Part shown: in pieces, positions 23,204-35,256 of the stretch
Numbering within the stretch: position 1 is the first letter of the stretch
How the letters are laid out: every line of letters begins with the position of its first letter
Assembly (NCBI GenBank): GCA_034359265.1
Contig: CP136897.1
Location: 29,189,501 to 29,253,500 of the forward strand
Length of the DNA: 64,000 nucleotides
Source of the DNA: Canna indica
Taxonomy: Eukaryota > Streptophyta > Magnoliopsida > Zingiberales > Cannaceae
Direction of reading: 5' to 3'
Notes under the pieces: generated by a model
What the model saw: only the letters and a program-made list of their open reading frames with translations
Database searches by the model: none
What the model was told of the DNA's origin: nothing
Made by a program: the position numbers and the translations under genes

Positions 23204-23571
23204 GTCATGCACTTCTGATCGTCGGCTAATAAGGGTGAGCGTCCGAGTGATAGCTCGGGGTCATTTTCTTCGTCTCTTCGCGCGCCTTTTAGCGCCACGT
23301 GAAAAGCTGAAATCGGACAATAATGCACGGAGTTACGCCTGTTTTAAACGAAAAATAATATTTGAAATGTTATTTTTCTTATTTATTGACCAATTTTAAT
23401 TTTTCGGGTCGGTTGGTCGATCGAGCCGGCCGTAGAGGTTGCGGCTGGCCCAGCGCGGGCGATCGACAGCCAAATTTTATGTCGACGACGTCGTCCGTCC
23501 TTAACGTTTGGTTAGAAAGATTGGTAAAAAAAATGATCTCGTCGTGCAATTAAATAGGTAGTAAAAAAAAA

Positions 23572-23688
23572 GGTGCAACACGAGGACTTCCCAGGGGGTC
23601 ACCCACCCTAGTACTACCCTCGCCCAAGTACGCTTAACTTCAGAGTTCTGATGGGATCCGGTGCGTTAGTGCTGGTATGATCGCACCC
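23572..23688 (-). rRNA. 5S rRNA: 5S rRNA copy 52
   Basis: CACCCACCCTAG, ACCCTCGCCCAAGTACG, CTTCAGAG. Confidence 0.86.
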
Positions 23689-24054
23689 GTCCTGCACTTT
23701 TGATCGTCGGCTAATAAGGGTGAGCGTTCAAGGGATAGCTCGGGGTCATTTTCTTCGTCTCTTCGCGCCTTTCAGCGCCACGTGAAAAGCCGAAATCGGA
23801 CAATAATGCACGGAGTTACGCCCGTTTTAAACGAAAAATAAGATTTGAAATTTTATTTTTCTTATTTATTTACAAATTTTAATTTTTCGGCTCGGTTGGT
23901 CGATCGAGCCGGTCGTAGAGGTTGCGGCTGGCCCCGCGCGGGCGATCGACAGCCAAATTTTATGTCGACGACGTCGTCCGTCCTTAACGTTTGGTTAGAA
24001 AGATTGGTAAAAAAAATGATCTCGTCGTGCAATCAAATAGGTAGTAAAAAAAAA

Positions 24055-24171
24055 GGTGCAACACGAGGACTTCCCAGGGGGTCACCCATCCTAGTACTAC
24101 CCTCGCCCAAGTACGCTTAACTTCAGAGTTCTGATGGGATCCGGTGCGTTAGTGCTGGTATGATCGCACCC
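24055..24171 (-). rRNA. 5S rRNA: 5S rRNA copy 53
   Basis: ACCCTCGCCCAAGTACG and CTTCAGAG. Its spacer carries TTTTTCGGCTCGG, also found near 27,260 and 51,176. Confidence 0.87.
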
Positions 24172-24538
24172 GTCCTGCACTTCTGATCGTCGGCTAATAA
24201 GGGTTGGCGTTCAAGGGATAGCTCGGGGTCATTTTCTTCGTCTCTTTGCGCGCCTTTTAGCGCCACGTGAAAAGCTGAAATCGGACAATAATGCACGGAG
24301 TTACGCCCTTTTTAAACGAAAAATAATAATTGAAATGTTATATTTCTTATTTATTTACAAATTTTAATTTTTCGGGTCGGTTGGTCGATCGAGCCGGCCG
24401 TAGAGGTTGCGGCGGGCCCGGCGGGGGCGATCGACAGCTAAATTTTATGTCGACGACGTCGTCCGTCCTTAACGTTTGGTTAGAAAGATTGGTAAAAAAA
24501 TGATCTCGTCGTGCAATCAAATAGGTAGTAAGAAAAAA

Positions 24539-24655
24539 GGTGCAACACGAGGACTTCCCAGGGGGTCACCCATCCTAGTACAACTGTCGCCCAAGCACGC
24601 TTAACTTCGGAGTTCTGATGGGATCCGGTGCGTTAGTGCTGGTATGATCGCACCC
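24539..24655 (-). rRNA. 5S rRNA: 5S rRNA copy 54
   Basis: 3,376-bp partner of 21163. Confidence 0.88.
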
Positions 24656-25011
24656 GTCATGCACTTCTGATCGTCGGCTAATAAGGGTGAGCGTCCGAGT
24701 GATAGCTCGGGGTCATTTTGTTCGTCTCTTCGTGCGCCTTTTAGCGCCACGTGAAAAGCTGAAATCGGACAATAATGCATGGAGTTACGCCCGTTATAAA
24801 CGAAAAATAATAATTGAAATGTTATATTTCTTATTTATTTACAAATTTTAATTTTTCGGGTCGGTTGCTCAATCGAGCCGGCCGTAGAGGTTGCGGCGGG
24901 CGATCGAGAGCCAAATTTTATGTCGACGACGTCATCTGTCCTTAACGTTTGGTTAGAAAGATTGGTAAAAAAATGATCTCGTCGTGCAATCAAATAGGTA
25001 GTAAAAAAAAA

Positions 25012-25127
25012 GGTGCAACACGAGGACTTCCCAGGGGTCACCCATCCTAGTACTACCCTCGCCCAAGTACGCTTAACTTCAGAGTTCTGATGGGATCCGG
25101 TGCGTTAGTGCTGGTATGATCGCACCC
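25012..25127 (-). rRNA. 5S rRNA: 5S rRNA copy 55 (116 nt)
   Basis: Partner of 21636, with the same missing G. Confidence 0.85.
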
Positions 25128-25494
25128 GTCATGCACCTCTGATCGTCGGCTAATAAGGGTGAGCATCCGAGGGACAGCTCGGGGTCATTTTCTTCGTCTC
25201 TTTGCGCGCCTTTTAGCGCCACGTTAAAAGCTGAAATCGGACAATAATGCACGGAGTTACGCCCGTTTTAAACGAAAAATAATAATTGAAATGTTATTTT
25301 TCTTATTTATTTACAAATTTTAACTTTTCGGGTCGGTTGGTCGATCGAGCCGGCCGAAGAGGTTGCGGCTGGCCCGGCGCGGGCGATCGACAGGAAAATT
25401 TATGTCGACGACGTCGTCCGTCCTTAACGTTTGGTTAGAAAGATTGGTAAAAAAAATGATCTCGTCGTGCAATCAAATAGGTAGTAAAAAAAAA

Positions 25495-25610
25495 GGTGCA
25501 ACACGAGGACTTCCCAGGGGTCACCCATCCTAGTACTACCCTCGCCCAAGTACGCTTAACTTCAGAGTTCTGATGGGATCCGGTGCGTTAGTGCTGGTAT
25601 GATCGCACCC
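25495..25610 (-). rRNA. 5S rRNA: 5S rRNA copy 56 (116 nt)
   Basis: Partner of 22119, with the same missing G. Confidence 0.85.
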
Positions 25611-25977
25611 GTCATGCACCTCTGATCGTCGGCTAATAAGGGTGAGCATCCGAGGGACAGCTCGGGGTCATTTTCTTCGTCTCTTCGCGCGCCTTTTAGC
25701 GCCACGTGAAAAGCTGAAATCGGACAATAATGCACGGAGTTACGCCCGTTTTAAACGAAAAATAGTAATTGAAATGTTATTTTTCTTATTTATTTACAAA
25801 TTTTAACTTTTCGGGTCGGTTGGTCGATCGAGCCGGCCGAAGAGGTTGCGGCTGGCCCGGCGCGGGCGATCGAGAGCCAAATTTATGTCGACGACGTCGT
25901 CCGTCCTTAACGTTTGGTTAGAAAGATTGGTAAAAAAAATTATCTCGTCGTGCAATCAAATAGTTAGTAAAAAAAAT

Positions 25978-26094
25978 GGTGCAACACGAGGACTTCCCAG
26001 GGGGTCACCCATACTAGTACTACTCTCGCCCAAGCACGCTTAACTTCGGAGTTCTGATGGGATCCGGTGTGCTAGTACTGGTATGATCGCACCC
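25978..26094 (-). rRNA. 5S rRNA: 5S rRNA copy 57
   Basis: Partner of 22602, with GTGTGCTAG replacing GTGCGCTAG (a CpG transition). Confidence 0.86.
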
Positions 26095-26462
26095 ATCATG
26101 CACTTCTGATCGTCGGCTAATAAGGGTGAGCGTCCGAGTGATAGCTCGGGGTCATTTTCTTCGTCTCTTCGCGCGCCTTTTAGCGCCACGTGAAAAGCTG
26201 AAATCGGACAATAATGCACGGAGTTACGTCCGTTATAAACGAAAAATAATAATTGAAATGTTATTTTTCTTATTTATTGACAAATTTTAATTTTTCGGGT
26301 CGGTTGGTCGATCGAGCCGGCCGTAGAGGTTGCGGCGGGCCCCGCGCGGGCGATCGAGAGCCAAATTTTATGTCGACGACGTCGTCTGTCCTTAACGTTT
26401 GGTTAGAAAGATTGGTAAAAAAAATGATCTCGTCGTGCAATCAAATAGTTAGTAAAAAAAAA

Positions 26463-26579
26463 GGTGCAAAACGAGGACTTCCCAGGGGGTCACCCATCCT
26501 AGTACTCCTCTTGCCCAAGCACACTAAACTTCGGAGTTCTGATGGGATCCGGTGCGTTAGTGCTGGTATGATCGCACCC
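26463..26579 (-). rRNA. 5S rRNA: 5S rRNA copy 58
   Basis: Partner of 23087, with private CTCTTGCCC. Confidence 0.84.
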
Positions 26580-26947
26580 GTCATGCACTTCTGATCGTCG
26601 GCTAATAAGGGTGAGCGTCCGAGTGATAGCTCGGGGTCATTTTCTTCGTCTCTTCGCGCGCCTTTTAGCGCCACGTGAAAAGCTGAAATCGGACAATAAT
26701 GCACGGAGTTACGCCTGTTTTAAACGAAAAATAATATTTGAAATGTTATTTTTCTTATTTATTGACAAATTTTAATTTTTCGGGTCGGTTGGTCGATCGA
26801 GCCGGCCGTAGAGGTTGCGGCTGGCCCAGCGCGGGCGATCGACAGCCAAATTTTATGTCGACGACGTCGTCCGTCCTTAACGTTTGGTTAGAAAGATTGG
26901 TAAAAAAAATGATCTCGTCGTGCAATTAAATAGGTAGTAAAAAAAAA

Positions 26948-27064
26948 GGTGCAACACGAGGACTTCCCAGGGGGTCACCCACCCTAGTACTACCCTCGCC
27001 CAAGTACGCTTAACTTCAGAGTTCTGATGGGATCCGGTGCGTTAGTGCTGGTATGATCGCACCC
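26948..27064 (-). rRNA. 5S rRNA: 5S rRNA copy 59
   Basis: Partner of 23572. Confidence 0.86.
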
Positions 27065-27430
27065 GTCCTGCACTTTTGATCGTCGGCTAATAAGGGTGAG
27101 CGTTCAAGGGATAGCTCGGGGTCATTTTCTTCGTCTCTTCGCGCCTTTCAGCGCCACGTGAAAAGCTGAAATCGAACAATAATGCACGGAGTTACGCCCG
27201 TTTTAAACGAAAAATAAGATTTGAAATTTTATTTTTCTTATTTATTTACAAATTTTAATTTTTCGGCTCGGTTGGTCGATCGAGCCGGTCGTAGAGGTTG
27301 CGGCTGGCCCCGCGCGGGCGATCGACAGCCAAATTTTATGTCGACGACGTCGTCCGTCCTTAACGTTTGGTTAGAAAGATTGGTAAAAAAAATGATCTCG
27401 TCGTGCAATCAAATAGGTAGTAAAAAAAAA

Positions 27431-27547
27431 GGTGCAACACGAGGACTTCCCAGCGGGTCACCCATCCTAGTACTACCCTCGCCCAAGTACGCTTAACTTC
27501 AGAGTTCTGATGGGATCCGGTGCGTTAGTGCTGGTATGATCGCACCC
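27431..27547 (-). rRNA. 5S rRNA: 5S rRNA copy 60
   Basis: Partner of 24055, with CCCAGCGGGTC in box C. Confidence 0.86.
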
Positions 27548-27914
27548 GTCCTGCACTTCTGATCGTCGGCTAATAAGGGTTGGCGTTCAAGGGATAGCTC
27601 GGGGTCATTTTCTTCGTCTCTTTGCGCGCCTTTTAGCGCCACGTGAAAAGCTGAAATCGGACAATAATGCACGGAGTTACGCCCTTTTTAAACGAAAAAT
27701 AATAATTGAAATGTTATTTTTCTTATTTCTTTACAAATTTTAACTTTTCGGGTCGGTTGGTCGATCGAGCCGGCCGTAGAGGTTGCGGCTGGCCCGGCGC
27801 GGGCGATCGACAGGAAAATTTATGTCGACTACGTCGTCCGTCCTTAACGTTTGGTTAGAAAGATTGGTAAAAAAAATGATCTCGTCGTGCAATCAAATAG
27901 GTAGTAAAAAAAAA

Positions 27915-28031
27915 GGTTCAACAAGAGGACTTCCCAGGGGGTCACCCATCCTAGTACTACTCTCGCCCAAGCACGCTTAACTTCAGAGTTCTGATGGGAT
28001 CCGGTGCGTTAGTGCTGGTATGATCGCACCC
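27915..28031 (-). rRNA. 5S rRNA: 5S rRNA copy 61
   Basis: Class A; GGTTCAACAAGAGG at the 3' end, CTTCAGAG. Confidence 0.87.
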
Positions 28032-28399
28032 ATCATACACTTCTGATCGTCGGTTAATAAGGGTGAGCGTCCGAGGGATAGCTCGGGGTCATTTTCTTCG
28101 TCTCTTCGCGCGCCTTTTAGCGCCACGTGAAAAGCTGAAATAGGACAATAATGCACGGAGTTACGCCCGTTTTAAACGAAAAATAATATTTGAAATGTTA
28201 TTTTTCTTATTTATTTACAAATTTTAATTTTTCGGGTCGGTTGGTCGATCGAGCCGGCCGTAGAGGTTGCGGCGGGCCCCGTGCGGGCCATCGAGAGCCA
28301 AATTTTATGTCGACGACGTCATCTGTCCTTAACGTTTGGTTAGAAAGATTGGTAAAAAAAATGATCTCGTCGTGCAATCAAATAGTTAGTAAAAAAAAT

Positions 28400-28516
28400 G
28401 GTGCAACACGAGGACTTCCCAAGGGGTCACCCATACTAGTACTACTCTCGCCCAAGCACGCTTAACTACGGAGTTTTGATGGGATCCGGTTCGCTAGTAC
28501 TGGTATGATCGCACCA
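28400..28516 (-). rRNA. 5S rRNA: 5S rRNA copy 62
   Basis: AAGGGG, CATACTAG, CTTAACTACGG, GGTTCGCTAGTACTGG; first RNA base changed (CGCACCA). Confidence 0.8.
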
Positions 28517-28884
28517 ATCATGCACTTCTGATCGTCGGCAAATAAGGGTGAGCGTCCGAGTGATAGCTCGGGGTCATTATCTTCGTCTCTTCGCGCGCCT
28601 TTTAGCGCCACGTGAAAAGCTGAAATCGGACAATAATGCACGGAGTTACGCCCGTTATAAACGAAAAATAATAATTGAAATGTTATTTTTCTTATTTATT
28701 GACAAATTTTAATTTTTTGGGTCGGTTGGTCGATCGAGCCGGCCGTAGAGGTTGCGGCTGGCCCCGCGCGGGCGATCGACAGCCAAATTTTATGTCGACG
28801 ACGTCGTCCGTCCTTAACGTTTGGTTAGAAAGATTGGTAAAAAAAATGATCTCGTCGTGCAATCAAATAGGTAGTAAAAAAAAA

Positions 28885-29001
28885 GGTGCAACACGAGGAC
28901 TTCCCAGGGGGTCACCCATCCTAGTACTACCCTCGCCCAAGTACGCTTAACTTCAGAGTTCTGATGGGATCCGGTGCGTTAGTGCTGGTATGATCGCACC
29001 C
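28885..29001 (-). rRNA. 5S rRNA: 5S rRNA copy 63
   Basis: Same haplotype as 24055. Confidence 0.87.
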
Positions 29002-29367
29002 GTCCTGCACTTCTGATCGTCGGCTAATAAGGGTGAGCGTTCAAGGGATGGCTCGGGGTCATTTTCTTCGTCTCTTCGCGCCTTTCAGCGCCACGTGAAA
29101 AGCTGAAATCGGACAATAATGCACGGAGTTACGCCCCTTTTAAACGAAAAATAATATTTGAAATTTTATTTTTCTTATTTATTTACAAATTTTAATTTTT
29201 CGGGTCGGTTGGTCGATCGAGCCGGTCGTAGAGGTTGCGGCGGGCCCCGCGCGGGCGATCGAGAGCCAAACTTTATGTCGACGACGTCGTCTGTCCTTAA
29301 CGTTTGGTTAGAAAGATTGGTAAAAAAAATGATCTCGTCGTGCAATCAAATAGTTAGTAAAAAAAAA

Positions 29368-29484
29368 GGTGCAAAACGAGGACTTCCCAGGGGGTCACCC
29401 ATCGTAGTACTCCTCTCGCCCAAGCACACTAAACTTCGGAGTTCTGATGGGATCCGGTGCGTTAGTGCTGGTATGATCGCACCC
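29368..29484 (-). rRNA. 5S rRNA: 5S rRNA copy 64
   Basis: Haplotype of 23087, with CATCGTAGTACTCC. Confidence 0.84.
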
Positions 29485-29852
29485 GTCATGCACTTCTGAT
29501 CGTCGGCTAATAAGGGTGAGCGTCCGAGTGATAGCTCGGGGTCATTTTCTTCGTCTCTTCGCGCGCCTTTTAGCGCCACGTGAAAAGCTGAAATCGGACA
29601 ATAATGCACGCAGTTACGCCCGTTTTAAACGAAAAATAATATTTGAAATGTTATTTTTCTTATTTATTGACAAATTTTAATTTTTCGGGTCGGTTGGTCG
29701 ATCGAGCCGGCCGTAGAGGTTGCGGCTGGCCCCGCGCAGGCGATCGACAGCCAAATTTTATGTCGACGACGTCGTCCGTCCTTAACGTTTGGTTAGAAAG
29801 ATTGGTAAAAAAAATGATCTCGTCGTGCAATCAAATAGGTAGTAAAAAAAAA

Positions 29853-29969
29853 GGTGCAACACGAGGACTTCCCAGGGGGTCACCCATCCTAGTACTACCC
29901 TCGCCCAAGTACGCTTAACTTCAGAGTTCTGATGGGATCCGGTGCGTTAGTGCTGGTATGATCGCACCC
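29853..29969 (-). rRNA. 5S rRNA: 5S rRNA copy 65
   Basis: Same haplotype as 24055 and 28885. Confidence 0.87.
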
Positions 29970-30335
29970 GTCCTGCACTTCTGATCGTCGGCTAATAAGG
30001 GTGAGCGTTCAAGGGATAGCTCGGGGTCATTTTCTTCGTCTCTTCGCGCCTTTCAGCGCCACGTGAAAAGCTGAAATCGGACAATAATGCACGGAGTTAC
30101 GCCCGTTTTAAACGAAAAATAAGATTTGAAATTTTATTTTTCTTATTTATTTACAAATTTTAATTTTTCGGGTCGGTTGGTCGATCGATCCGGTCGTAGA
30201 GGTTGCGGTTGGCCCCGCGCGGGCGATCGACCGCCAAATTTTATGTCGACGACGTCGTCCGTCCTTAACGTTTGGTTAGAAAGATTGGTAAAAAAAATGA
30301 TCTCGTCGTGCAATCAAATAGGTAGTAAAAAAAAA

Positions 30336-30452
30336 GGTGCAACACGAGGACTTCCCAAGGGGTCACCCATCCTAGTACTACTCTCGCCCAAGCACGCTTA
30401 TCTTCGGAGTTCTGATGGGAACCGGTGCGTTAGTGCTAGTATGATCGCACCC
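30336..30452 (-). rRNA. 5S rRNA: 5S rRNA copy 66
   Basis: AAGGGG with class A centre; CTTATCTTCGG in the A box, GGGAACCGG, CTAGTATG. Confidence 0.85.
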
Positions 30453-30820
30453 GTCATGCACTTCTGATCGTCGGCTAATAAGGGTGAGCGTCCAAGGAAC
30501 AACTCGGGGTCATTTTCTTCGTCTCTTCGCGCGCATTTCAGCGCCACGTGAAAAGCTGAAATCGGACAATAATGCACGGAGTTACGCCCGTTTTAAACGA
30601 AAAATAATAATTGAAATGTTATTTTTCTTATTTATTTACAAATTTTAATTTTTCGGGTCGGTTGGTCGATCGAGCCGGCCGTAGAGGTTGCGGCGGGCCC
30701 CGCGCGGGCGATCGACGGCCAAATTTTATGTCGACGACGTCGTCCGTCCTTAATGTTTGGTTAGAAAGATTGCTAAAAAAAATGATATCGTCGTGCAATC
30801 AAATAGGTAGTAAAAAAAAA

Positions 30821-30889
30821 AGTGCAACACGAGGACTTCCCAAGGGGTCCGATGGGATCCGATGCATTAGTGCTGGTATGATCGCTCCC
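30821..30889 (-). pseudogene. 5S gene with 48-nt internal deletion
   Basis: 69 bp remain: AAGGGGTC is joined to CGATGGGATCC. About RNA 40-88 is lost, which removes the A box, the intermediate element and part of box C, so it should not bind TFIIIA. Both gene ends, the T-run and the upstream region are intact. Confidence 0.92.
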
Positions 30890-31257
30890 GTCATGCACTT
30901 CTGATCGTCGGCTAATAAGGGTGAGCGTCCGAGGGATAGCTCGGGGTCATTTTCTTCGTCTCTTTGTGCGCCTTTCAGCGCCACGTGAAAAGCTGAAATC
31001 TGACAATAATGCACGGAGTTACGCCCGTTTTAAACGAAAAATAATAATTGAAATGTTATTTTTCTTATTTATTTACAAATTTTAATTTTTCGGGTCGGTT
31101 GGTCGATCGAACCGGCCGTAGAGGTTGCGGCGGGCCCCGCGCGGGCGATCGACAGCCAAATTTTATGGCGACGATGTCGTCCGTCCTTATCGTTTGGTTA
31201 GAAAGATTGGTAAAAAAAATGATCTCGTCGTTCAATCAAATAGGTAGTAAAAAAATA

Positions 31258-31374
31258 GGTGCAACACGAGGACTTCCCAGGGGGTCACCCATCCGAGTAC
31301 TACTCTCGCCCAACCACGCTTAACTTCGTAGTTCTGATGGGATCCGGTAGGTTAGTGCTGGTATGATCGCACCC
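31258..31374 (-). rRNA. 5S rRNA: 5S rRNA copy 68
   Basis: Class A; CATCCGAGTAC, CAACCACG, TTCGTAGTTCTG, CCGGTAGGTTAG. Confidence 0.83.
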
Positions 31375-31743
31375 GTCATGCTCTTCTGATCGTCGGCTAA
31401 TAAGGGTGAGCGTCCGAGGGAGAGTTCGGGGGTCATTTTCTTTGTCTCTTCGCGCGCCTTTCAGCGCCACGTGAAAAGCTGAAATCAGACAATAATGCAC
31501 AGAGTTACGCCCGTTTTAAACGAAAAATAATAATTGAATTGTTATTTTTCTTATTTATTTACAAATTTTAATTTTTCGGGTCGGTTGATCGATCGAGCTG
31601 GCCGTAGAGGTTGCGGCGGGCCCCGCGCGGGCGATCGACAGCCTAGATTTATGGCAACGACGTCGTCCGTCCTTAACGTTTGGTTAGAAAGATTGGTAAA
31701 AAAAATGATCTCGTCGTGCAATCAAATAGGAAGTAAAAAAAAA

Positions 31744-31860
31744 GGTGCAACACGAGGACTTCCCAAGGGGTCACCCATCCTAGTACTACTCTCGCCCAAG
31801 CACGCTTATCTTCGGAGTTCTGATGGGATCCGGTGCGTTAGTGCTAGTATGATCGCACCC
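31744..31860 (-). rRNA. 5S rRNA: 5S rRNA copy 69
   Basis: AAGGGG, CTTATCTTCGG, CTAGTATG; shares upstream CCAAGGAACAACTCGG with 30336 and 32714. Confidence 0.86.
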
Positions 31861-32228
31861 GTCATGCACTTCTGATCGTCGGCTAATAAGGGTGAGCGTC
31901 CAAGGAACAACTCGGGGTCATTTTCTTCGTCTCTTCGCGCGCATTTCAGCGTCACGTGAAAAGCTGAAATCGGACAATAATGCACGGAGTTACGCCCGTT
32001 TTAAACGAAAAATAATAATTGAAATGTTATTTTTCTTATTTATTTACAAATTTTAATTTTTCGGGTCGGTTGGTCGATCGAGCCGGCCGTAGAGGTTGCG
32101 GCGGACCCCGCGCGGGCGATCGACAGCCAAGATTTATGGCGACGACGTCCTCCGTCCTTAACATTTGGTTAGAAAGATTGGTAAAAAAAATGATCTCGTC
32201 GTGCAATCAAATAGGTAGTAAAAAAAAA

Positions 32229-32345
32229 GGTGCAACACGAGGACTTCCCAAGGGGTCACCCATCCTAGTACCACTCTCGCGCAAGCACGCTGAACTTCGA
32301 ACTTTTGATGGGATCCGGTGCGTTAGTGCTAGTATGATCGCACCC
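32229..32345 (-). rRNA. 5S rRNA: 5S rRNA copy 70 (class B)
   Basis: Class B reappears here; CGCTGAACTTCGAACTTTTG changes the A box. Confidence 0.82.
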
Positions 32346-32713
32346 GTCATGCACTTCTAATCGTCGGCTAATAAGGGTGAGCGTCCGAGGGATAGCTCGG
32401 GGTCATTTTCTTCGTCTCTTCGCGCGCCTTTCAGCGCCACGTGAAAAGCTGAAATCGGACAATAATGCACGGAGTTACGCTCGTTTTAAACGAAAAATAA
32501 TAATTGAAATGTTATTTTTCTTATTTATTTACAAATTATAATTTTTCGGGTTGGTTGGTCGATCGAGCCGGCCGTAGAGGTTGCGGCGAGCCCCACGTGG
32601 GCGATCGACAGCCAAATTTTATGTCGACGACGTCGTCCGTCCTTAACGTTTGGTTAGAAAGATTGGTAAAAAAAATGATCTTGTCGTGCAATCAAATAGG
32701 TAGTAAAAAAAAA

Positions 32714-32830
32714 GGTGCAACACGAGGACTTCCCAAGGGGTCACCCATCCTAGTACTACTCTCGCCCAAGCACGCTTATCTTCGGAGTTCTGATGGGATC
32801 CGGTGCGTTAGTGCTAGTATGATCGCACCC
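32714..32830 (-). rRNA. 5S rRNA: 5S rRNA copy 71
   Basis: Same haplotype as 31744. Confidence 0.86.
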
Positions 32831-33197
32831 GTCATGCACTTCTGATCGTCGGCTAATAAGGGTGAGCGTCCAAGGAACAACTCGGGGTCATTTTCTTCGT
32901 CTCTTCGCGCGCGTTTCAGCGCCACGTGAAAAGCTGAAATCGGACAATAATGCACGGAGTTACGCCCGTTTTAAACGAAAAATAATAATTGAAATGTTAT
33001 TTTTATTATTTATATACAAATTTTAATTTTTCGGGTCGATTGGTCGATCGAGCCGGCCGTAGAGGTTGCGGCGGGCCCCGCGCGGGCGATCGACAGCCAA
33101 GATTTATGGCGACGACGTCGTCCGTCCTTAACGTTTGGTTAGAAAGTTTGGTAAAAAAAATGATCTCGTCGTGCAATCAAATATGTAGTAAAAAAAA

Positions 33198-33314
33198 GGT
33201 ACAACGTGAGGACTTCCTAGGGGGTCACCCATCCTAGTACAACTCTCGCCCAAGCACGCTTAACTTCGGAGTTTTGATGGGATCCGGTGCGTTAGTGCTG
33301 GTATGATCACACCC
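33198..33314 (-). rRNA. 5S rRNA: 5S rRNA copy 72
   Basis: GGTACAACGTGAGG, CTTCCTAGG, GTACAACTCTCG, and GATCACACCC (RNA 6 C to T), with CGATATGC upstream. Confidence 0.82.
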
Positions 33315-33683
33315 GATATGCACTTCTGATCGTCGGCTAATAAGGGTGAGCGTCCGAGGGAGTGTTCTGGGGTCATTTTCTTCGTCTCTTTGCGCGCCTT
33401 TCAGCGCCACGTGAAAAGCTGAAATCGGACAATAATGCACGGAGTTACGCCCATTTTAAACGAAAAATAATAATTAAAACGTTATTTTTCTTATTTATTT
33501 ACAAATTTTAATTTTTCGAGTCGGTTGGTCGATCGAGCCGGCCGTAGAGATTGCGGCGGACCCCGCGCGGGCGATCGACAGCCAAATTTTATGGCGACGA
33601 CGTCGTCCGTCCTTAACGTTTGTTTAGAAAGATTGGTAAAAAAAATGATCTCGTCGTGCAATCAAATAGGTAGTAAAAAAAAA

Positions 33684-33800
33684 GGTGCAACACGAGGACT
33701 TCCCAAGGGCTCACCCATCCTAGTACCACTCTCGCGCAAGCACGCTGTACTTCGAAGTTCTGATGGGATCCGGTGCGTTAGTGCTAGTATGATCGCACCC
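33684..33800 (-). rRNA. 5S rRNA: 5S rRNA copy 73 (class B)
   Basis: AAGGGCTCACCC, CGCTGTACTTCGAAG. Confidence 0.82.
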
Positions 33801-34166
33801 GTCATGCACTTCTGATCGTCGGCTAATAAGGGTGAGCGTCCGAGGGATAGCTCGGGGTCATTTTCTTCGTCTCTTCGCGCGCCTTTTAGCGCCACGTAAA
33901 AAACTGAAATCGGACAATAATGCACGGAGTTACGGCCGTTTTAAATAAAAAATAATAATTGAAATGTTATTTTTCTTATTTATTTACAAATTTTAATTTT
34001 TCGGGTCGGTTGGTCGATCGAGACGGCCGTAGAGGTTGCGGCGGGCCCCGCACGGACGATCGAAAGCCAAATTTTATGTCGACGACGTCGTCCGTCCTTA
34101 ACGTTTGGTTAGAAAGATTGGTAAAAAAATGATCTCGTCGTGCAATCAAATAGGAAGTAAAAAAAA

Positions 34167-34283
34167 GGTGCAACACGAGGACTTCCCAGGGGGTCACCCA
34201 TCCTAGTACAACTCTCGCCCAAGCACCCTTAACTTCGGAGTTTTGATGGGATCCGGTGCGTTAGTGCTGGTATGATCACACCC
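34167..34283 (-). rRNA. 5S rRNA: 5S rRNA copy 74
   Basis: GTACAACTCTCG, GCACCCTTAAC, GAGTTTTG, GATCACACCC; related to 33198. Confidence 0.84.
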
Positions 34284-34653
34284 GATATGCACTTCTGATC
34301 GTCGACTAATAAGGGTGAGCGTCCGAGGGAGAGTTCGGGGGTCATTTTCTTCGTCTCTTTGCGCGCCTTTCAGCGCCACGTGAAAAGCTGAAATCAGACA
34401 ATAATGCACGGAGTTACGCCCGTTTTAAACGAAAAATAATAATTAAAACGTTATTTTTCTTATTTATTTACAAATTTTAATTTTTCGAGTTGGTTGGTCG
34501 ATCGAGCCGGCCGTAGAGGTTGCGGCGGGCCCCGCGCGGGCGATCGACAGCCAAATTTTATGGCGACGACATCGTCCGTCCTTAACGTTTGTTTAGAAAG
34601 ATTGGTAAAAAAAATGATCTCGTCGTGCAATCAAATAGGTAGTAAAAATAAAA

Positions 34654-34770
34654 GGTGCAACACGAGGACTTCCCAAGGGGTCACCCATCCTAGTACCACT
34701 CTCGCGCAAGCGCGCTGAACCTCGAAGTTCTGATGGGATCCGGTGCGTTAGTGCTAGTATGATCGCACCC
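34654..34770 (-). rRNA. 5S rRNA: 5S rRNA copy 75 (class B)
   Basis: CAAGCGCGCTGAACCTCGAAG. The T-run is split (T4-A-T5). Confidence 0.81.
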
Positions 34771-35139
34771 GTCATGCACTTCTGATCGTCGGCTAATAAG
34801 GGTGAGCGTCCGAGGGACAACTCGGGGTCATTTTCTTCATCTCTTCGCGCGCGTTTCAGCGCCACGTGAAAAGCTGAAATCGGACAATAATGCACGGAGT
34901 TACGCCCGTTTTAAACGAAAAATAATAATTGAAATGTTATTTTTCTTATTTATTTACAAATTTTAATTTTTTGGGTCGGTTCGTCGATCGAGCCGGCCGT
35001 AGAGGTTGCGGCGGGCCCCACGCGGGCGATCGACAGCCAAGATTTATGGCGACGACGTCGTCCGTCCTTAACGTTTGGTTAGAAAGATTGGTAAAAAAAA
35101 TGATCTCGTCGTGCAATCAAATAGGTAGTAAAAATAAAA

Positions 35140-35256
35140 GGTGCAACACGAGGACTTCCCAAGGGGTCACCCATCCAAGTACCACTCTCGCGCAAGCACG
35201 CTTAACTTCGGAGTTCTGATTGGATCTAGAGCGTTAGTGCTGGTATGATCACAACC
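35140..35256 (-). rRNA. 5S rRNA: 5S rRNA copy 76 (class B)
   Basis: CATCCAAGTACCAC, GATTGGATCTAGAGCG, GATCACAACC. Class B 3' half on a GATCACA-type 5' half; split T-run. Confidence 0.8.

Larger units (their letters stand above)
20935..27686. repeat. Higher-order repeat, two 3,376-bp copies
   Basis: About 20935-24310 is repeated at 24311-27686. All seven genes of the first copy have a partner exactly 3,376 bp away, with the same private variants (GTACAACTGTCG, 116-nt genes, CATACTAG, TACTCCTCTCG). Differences between copies are few, for example GTGCGCTAG/GTGTGCTAG at 22690/26066. The two copies are directly adjacent, which indicates a recent duplication by unequal exchange. Confidence 0.9.
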
